A stretch of DNA of 64,000 bases from Lottia gigantea. Its lineage: Eukaryota > Mollusca > Gastropoda > Lottiidae. The position numbers and the translations under genes were made by a program. Below, piece by piece: positions 58,202-64,000 of this stretch (position 1 is the stretch's first letter; every line of letters begins with the position of its first letter). The notes beneath the pieces were generated by a model. That model was not told where the DNA came from and made no database searches. It worked only from the letters and a program-made list of their open reading frames with translations. Where the stretch lies: assembly GCF_000327385.1 (NCBI RefSeq), contig NW_008709379.1, forward strand, positions 2,090,858-2,154,857, given 5' to 3'.

Positions 58202-61200
58202 AAAGTATTTTAAAATCTGGTAAAATATAGACATCAAATATTGGCCTTGGATATCATCCTCTCATCTCTTTTTATCTCCCCTTTCCTCTTGACAAACTTT
58301 CCAATAATAAATCTCGCTAAGGAGACAAGTCAACGGCCAATTAATATATTTGAAAGGTTTTTTGAAAGACGAAGTATCAATTTAAAACTTTTTGATTCCG
58401 TTATTCACAGACAAGATACTTGAGTTTAAGGGTTTTCATATTTCAATCATCTTTTCTGAACCTTAATCGCATAGGATTATCACATAAAATTATTTAATGT
58501 GATTTCGAAAAGCAAGGGGTGGCAATTTTTCAAAGAGCCCTAATGAGGAAGTTAGTGGTAAAGATGCTGAGCGCTTTCATCAGATTCGAGGACCATTTAA
58601 TATAATACCTGTACCATCTACTGGTTCAAACTGTAATATCAACATCACAGAGCCGTAATACACAATAGCTATGATCATAATGATGACTACCAACCAACGA
58701 TTTTGTTCACTGTGGTTAAATTAATTCTTTACTTTCTATGCACGAGGTAGACCTACGATTATTGCGTAGAGGTTGGCTTAAGGTCTGTCAGAAATTTCGG
58801 AAAGTTGTTATCTTTTCTGTTGTAAATCTTCTTTCTTTAATAATTCAAAATCACATTTTTTGGTCCAATCACTTTATAGAGTCGATTCCCAGTGTTCTTA
58901 TTCAACTTTTATGAGAACTTTTTTTGCTTTCAGAAGTTTTGTCTAGGTATAATTCTCTAATACACAGTAGTGCACTGAAACTATCTCTTCAAGGTCATTC
59001 TGATCTAAAGCCAATATATCTTATTTATTTCCCTCCAGTTAATATTAATATCATTTGACCCTTGACCCCTAGACGTTTGAATCATTCCTAAACGAGGGGA
59101 GATTTTCTAGAAAAATCTATCATGATTTACTTTTAATATGGCAGTATAAATACAGTATCCATTAGCAACAGAATTGGCCATATTAGTCCATTCTCAGGAA
59201 TTATTCCTCATTTGCATAAAAATCTCGTCAAACTTTGACCAATGCCACCTCGATTCAATTCAAACGAGAAAATTATTCCAGAAATTTTCTTTATCGAATA
59301 TTAAACTGTTTTGGAAACAATATGGCGTCGTTCATTCAAGCAGACGTCGCCAATCAAATCCATTAGTGATACAAAGGTGCCTCGTTTTAATCATTCGAGG
59401 TATATGGGATATTTTTAGGATTCGAACTTCAGCTGTAATAATCAGTATCAAAATCAGCTTTATAAAGCATGTATACATCAATGTCTGTAGCTTATAGTGG
59501 ATTCCAACGGGTGCCCTTTAAGGACATGTTTTGAAAAAAACATGCGATAGATTATCCTTTTGTTTTTAAGCAGCTGTAGATACTAGTATGTGCCTTGGTT
59601 TTGAATCAAGTGCCTCCTCCTGTCAGTGACACAAGTCATGGGAACAGTCATACACATACACCAAGATTAAAAATTGGGGCTTCCCACCTCAGGAACTAGT
59701 TTCCCATTTTTGAACTATGCTTTTTCAAATCATATCACCCCGTATTGAAGGTATTTAATCGGTATTTGTATTAATAAAAGGCGCAAAGTCTGACAGTGGA
59801 CAAACAAAACATTGAATGAAATCACAATACCATTAGAAAACGCTGTTTAGTAAAAGGAAAGTGATATCCGATACAAATGGGCAATAAATCTAGAAATATT
59901 GAATTGATTGGAATCTTTAGATAATAATAAATAATACATTGATAGTGTTTGATGTGGACATAAGCTTCCGATATATACCCATATATTATACATATATCAT
60001 TCACTGTGTGTATTTATCACCAAATGTACGTGTTAATGAAGGTTTATGTGCTGTCATTCCTAGGTTGTTAGGTTTGTATTGGAAATGCAGCTCAGGTCAA
60101 GCAGATTTAATCTAAAAGAAATAGCTAATATAAATAGATAAGAAATGAAGAAATAAACTTTTTTAGATTTAAAGTGATAAATGTCTTTTAAGGGACCCTA
60201 AAGGACTGTGCAGATAAGAATAAACTATTTTATTATCCCCAATCTGAGGTATGAAGCCTGTCCAAGAGTAAATCGTTTCACAGTCATTGCACACAGATAA
60301 GACGTATTGATAATACAACTGTACAAAATATTTGTGCGATTATCAAATGTTTGATTTGATTTGTAAATCTTTTTTTTACAAGTAATTTCGTCATGGACAT
60401 TGGCATGTAAACTATATTTTTTTTCATTCAATATTTCAACACGCTTATCGGAAGTTATTGTAAATTAATTGTGGGCCAGTCTGATATGAGTGGGTGGCCT
60501 CCCTTGACAATCTGAACCTTGGTGCATCTATGATAATTATAGACAGATTAATGTTCTGATATAACTGATAATTTTTTATTTACTGTTTACAATGACCCCC
60601 TTCAAACTGATAAACAAGTATTAACACCAAATACACGTCAATTTCATGGCCACACTTTCATCGAACACATCATACGAGGTCTTGTCAGTGCATAAGAATC
60701 AAAATGATCATTTCAAACTAAGGGTTTGGCAAAATGATTTAAAACAGCATTTGTCCCGCGGACACCCTGAACTCACGGCATGATATTTATCGTAAGTGTA
60801 TGGTATCTTAGAACTGTAAGCATGTGCTGCCTTTGTAGAATGAAAACGTAGTCAACAGCTAGTACATGAATACAAAAGTTTCAAAAGATTATAAGCTATG
60901 TTGACTCTCAGAGATATTACAATGGCAAACCAAGTTCAGGAATGAAAATTTAGCAAACCAATTTTCAATAAGTACATATATCTTATTTTAGGATAGGGAG
61001 CTGATATGTCTCACTAGAAACACCACACCAAAAACTATTGTAACTATAGGGCTAATAGAATGAAGAATAGCAGTCTTGTCCACTAGCAGGGTCATCTGAT
61101 TATGTTGATAGTATTGATGCTAGAAGTCAGATCGTAAGATGATGATTCAAAATGAGATTGGTTACACAATGTTTCGCATAGATAACGGTCGCCTACCATT

Positions 61201-61917
61201 TAGTTTTCAATCGGACACTAAATTATTGTCGCTCTCGTGTCAAATCTGCCCACGATATCAGATTGCTGTGTATATTAAATACATCAAAAACTTATTTACT
61301 TCATGTGATATTATTTCATGGGTGGTCGTTTTGCTGGCACGTAGAAGATAGCTGTCTGATGGGTCTCTTAGGATGGAGAAGAGCAAGGAACAGTAATATG
61401 TCAATCTACGAGGAGAGTAGAGTTTCTAGTGCAGACTCTATTTTATCGACTTTTATTTCGGATATCCATGTTTTCCCTTATCCTTGCTCTAAAGCTAATT
61501 CACCGAAGAGATTAATATGCGGGTATATCCGTGCACACACGGGGCAATACTTTCGTGGACCGTATCTTTACCGACTCTCTGCCAGTTCCTACGGAGGGTA
61601 CAGGGGGACACCCAGCTCGTCCCCCCTAAAAATAACATGTTCATAATATCATCATTTTACAGGAAAGAATTACCTGTGGCGATTTAGTGCCCCCCCCCAC
61701 TCGGTCCATTAGTAATGATTCGTATATTTCAGCAATGACTTACATCCAACATCTCATTATATTAACATAGCGTGATTCTGATATATTATTATCAATTAAG
61801 GCAATTTAATATCTTTTCAGTCTTGGATTTTTGTTAATTTACGTGCTCCTTTGACAACGGACGTCAAAAAAACTGTAGTGTTTTTTATTCGAATTTTTTC
61901 GTGTGGATAATTTCACA
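58202..61917. other. Long intergenic stretch
   Basis: No gene is supported. A 107-codon frame (59174-59497) and a 127-codon frame (61263-61646) are open but featureless; the second lies in a GC-richer patch ending in C-rich sequence (C9 near 61690). Confidence 0.4.
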
Positions 61918-62049
61918 ATGGCGTGTCGGTGTAAGTTAAATCTATTAAATATCGGAATTGCCCTGCTGTGTAAACCAACAACCCTTTGTTGCGACCCTTA
62001 TCTCATGATACGATTCGAATTACTGTGTAGGAATTCAGAAATCAATTAG
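61918..62049 (+). CDS. Candidate small Cys-rich ORF, 43 aa, or first exon
   Basis: CACAATGGCG provides a strong Kozak context (A at -3, G at +4). The frame encodes 43 residues with six cysteines (begins MACRCKLNLLNIGIALLCKP) and ends in TAG. A GTAAGT donor lies 13 nt after the A of the ATG (CGGT|GTAAGT), so it may instead be a very short first exon. There is no recognisable family and no clear signal-peptide cleavage site. Confidence 0.18.
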   Translation: MACRCKLNLLNIGIALLCKPTTLCCDPYLMIRFELLCRNSEIN

Positions 62050-63424
62050 AAGTTATCTAATACACGTTAAATTGTGAAAATTATATGATATAAGAGCAGA
62101 AGGGACAATAAAACTCGAGAAAATATAATTAAATTAAATATCGGTTGTTTGCGTGAAATGACAAGGGGGATAACAATGTAGACAGATTTGACAACAATGG
62201 GAATGAAAGGTAATAATGCCTCGCTAGACGGGGGTTTATTAAGTCGTTAGGATACAAGGATCACAATGCATGGTTGGTGTTCTAAACAAACATGATATGT
62301 ATATCATAATGAAGTAAGCATGTTATTCATACATGTACAGAATAACCTTGAAAACCAACAATTAGACAGCGTTTTTGATACATATCAAGTAAAGTTGTAT
62401 TTCAAATCTTTAAGCTTTAACGATAATAGTTAAAAAAAAAAATACATGTAACAAAAGTACACTGTAATGTAATGCTTATTTTTATGAAGATTTTTTCTTC
62501 AAATTACTGACAATATGGTTAAACTGTTCGTGTTTATTTTTGGAATCTCACCCAATGTGCACAAATGTGGTATTCGACTATCCTAAAATCACGCGACCAA
62601 GTGACAAACTGAACATAGAACCGTAAAACATGGCCACCATCAAACACCGTGATATGTTACAGATTGCAAGTGGAACATTCAGTATGGACTGTTTGCACAT
62701 AGAACTTATCTAAAGAGGACCAGAAAAATAACACAATGCCAACACTTCCGGTTCCCGTTCAAACCGGAAGTAGTCCATCAATATATGTAACAAATCTTCA
62801 ACAACATAGTGTTATCAAAAGCTATTTCATCAAACTTTACCTAACCAAATTGTCAGCAGTATAGTCTTAGTAAGATAAATGATATTTTAAATATTCATAT
62901 GAATCTGTATTCTAGTTGAAAGGTAATGCATGAATCATAATAAATAAAACACCTTAAACAATAGGCTTGGATATCATTTCTAGATCATCAGTCATGGTCA
63001 TTGTAAGGAATAACGTCAGAAATTGTCAGAGAAGAATACTTGGCAATGATTGAACACCCTTTCCCTTTTCATCAACAATCTAGTTTATTTTACAATCGGT
63101 GCGAAATCGACATTGGGAGATGTTTCAAAAATTTGCTTTAGATTTTAAAGTTTCTAGATGAATGATCACGTTGCAAAATTAATTTTTACTTTTTTTTTAT
63201 TTTTGGGTACGTTGGTGTTCACGTGTTCAGAAAATAATGTCAAAAAGTATACGACATTCCAGACTAACATGTTAAGAATAAGATCACACAATCTCAGAAT
63301 TATGGAAATTCATGTAATCTGTCACATAACATAGCTTTCTCTCGTTTCTCGTTTTTTCCATATTGCTTTTATTTTTGTACAATAGCATTCTTAAAAGACT
63401 ATGTAATGTAAATTCTATTATGTT
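62050..63424. other. Intergenic stretch
   Basis: AT-rich, with poly(A) and poly(T) runs. The only notable feature is the inverted ETS pair at 62744-62771. Confidence 0.4.
62744..62771. promoter_or_regulatory. Inverted pair of ETS sites (ACTTCCGGTT / AACCGGAAGT)
   Basis: Two perfect 10-bp ETS/GABP-type sites face each other with an 8-bp spacer. Head-to-head CCGGAAGT sites bind ETS dimers or GABP heterotetramers in animals. No promoter or start site is evident beside it. Confidence 0.4.
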
Positions 63425-63660
63425 ATGAAATCTAGTATCCCTTCACTTTGGCGGTGTTGCCGTGTTTTTATTTATATTATGGGATTCCGTATGTCTTCTA
63501 TGAAGATCTGTAACCTTACTTTTGCTTATTTAACGAAGTTCCGTATGTCGATGAATGCTGAAATGTAATCCTGTTTCTATTTTTTCTATGAAATTCTATA
63601 TTCTGCCGGTGTAGCGGTGTAGGGTTATTTGTTATTTCTATAAAATTCAGTATGTCTGTA
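63425..63660. repeat. Minisatellite, 54-bp period, about five units
   Basis: A degenerate TATGAAATTC(C/A)GTATGTCT motif recurs with GTAT anchors near 63435, 63489, 63543, 63597 and 63650: intervals of 54, 54, 54 and 53 bp. Units 1 and 4 also share GCGGTGTTGCCGTGT / CCGGTGTAGCGGTGT. It is a diverged tandem array. Confidence 0.75.
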
Positions 63661-64000
63661 TCTATTATTATGACACAACCTGTTCAGATGGTAAACAGAT
63701 GGTGGCTCCCCCTGGTGGGAAGATAAATAAATTTCTAAGTAATATGTTTGTAGACCTGAAGTTGATGCCAGATGTAGGTTTGCACTCTTTGATTTCCAAA
63801 ACGCAATATTTGCAATATTTCAGGAACTTACATACGTCCGTGTTCGCCGACCTTTCGATGTGGTTTCGATAAGGGTTGGTTGGGGCATCAGAATGTTTTT
63901 ATAATGATGTATTTGAGGTTCGACTGTATCAGAACCATTTCCTTTTTTCTCTAATTCTCTTTGCAAATCCTAATTATGTAAATCTGCGATAGGGACGAAC
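63661..64000. other. Intergenic stretch at the window edge
   Basis: Nothing supported; it continues beyond the window. Confidence 0.4.

Noticed and set aside
59410-59430. tRNA box-B-like GTTCGAATCC on the minus strand (also near 13846 and 14412)
   Set aside because: The flanks cannot form a T-arm and no box A or acceptor stem is present; no tRNA gene was found anywhere.
59174-59497. 107-codon plus-strand open frame
   Set aside because: No recognisable feature; Ile/Ser/Lys-rich as expected of chance AT-rich frames.
61263-61646. 127-codon plus-strand open frame
   Set aside because: Local GC rise explains the length; no domain, no convincing splice sites or polyadenylation signal.
1-64000. 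CRISPR array, bacterial operons, rRNA, or an intact autonomous transposon
   Set aside because: No regular spacer-repeat array, no prokaryotic gene organisation, no rRNA-like sequence and no transposase or reverse transcriptase frame was seen.

Overview
The window looks like a stretch of an AT-rich invertebrate animal genome, about two-thirds A+T by eye. It is gene-poor and dominated by intergenic or intronic DNA. Three things point to a metazoan: one clear EPS8-family gene (an animal actin-regulator family), spliceosomal-type splice signals, and several short non-autonomous DNA transposons with target-site duplications. A diverged tandem repeat starting with a GTCTGTCTGTCC-type run at 32.5-33.1 kb recalls repeats I associate with molluscs, so a lophotrochozoan is my best guess, from memory and not proven.

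Layout. 0-11 kb: no convincing gene, an imperfect 153-bp duplication at the left end, CRE and E-box motifs, small inverted repeats. 11.3-14.3 kb: the only confident gene, a minus-strand 512-codon uninterrupted reading frame with the conserved central region and SH3 domain of EPS8 but no PTB domain and no C-terminal actin-binding region; a 5' UTR intron is likely. 15.7-16.0 kb: a hAT-type MITE with a perfect 8-bp TSD. 20.4-20.6 kb: second copy of a hairpin repeat whose first copy lies at 11.4 kb. 21-31 kb: mostly featureless AT-rich DNA with a few candidate small exons, a foldback at 24.8 kb, a GC-richer block at 28 kb and a cluster of CACGTG and TGACGTCA motifs at 29.75-30.27 kb. 32.5-33.1 kb: diverged tandem repeat. 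37-39 kb: diverged tandem repeat and two more hAT MITEs. 43.4-43.7 kb: an almost wholly palindromic element between TTAA copies. 46-48.2 kb: candidate exons on both strands, and a composite transposon-like element built of nested palindromes (47.15-47.56 kb). 49-54 kb: two copies of a dispersed repeat and an assembly gap. 57.8-58.2 kb: an unexplained GC-rich island. 63.4-63.7 kb: a 54-bp tandem repeat.

There is no operon logic here. The EPS8-like protein would act alone on the actin cytoskeleton. The candidate exons come only from open frames beside good splice consensus sequences; they may belong to long genes reaching beyond the window and need transcript evidence. The most unusual structures are the nested-palindrome element at 47.15-47.56 kb and the single-exon, domain-reduced EPS8-like gene.
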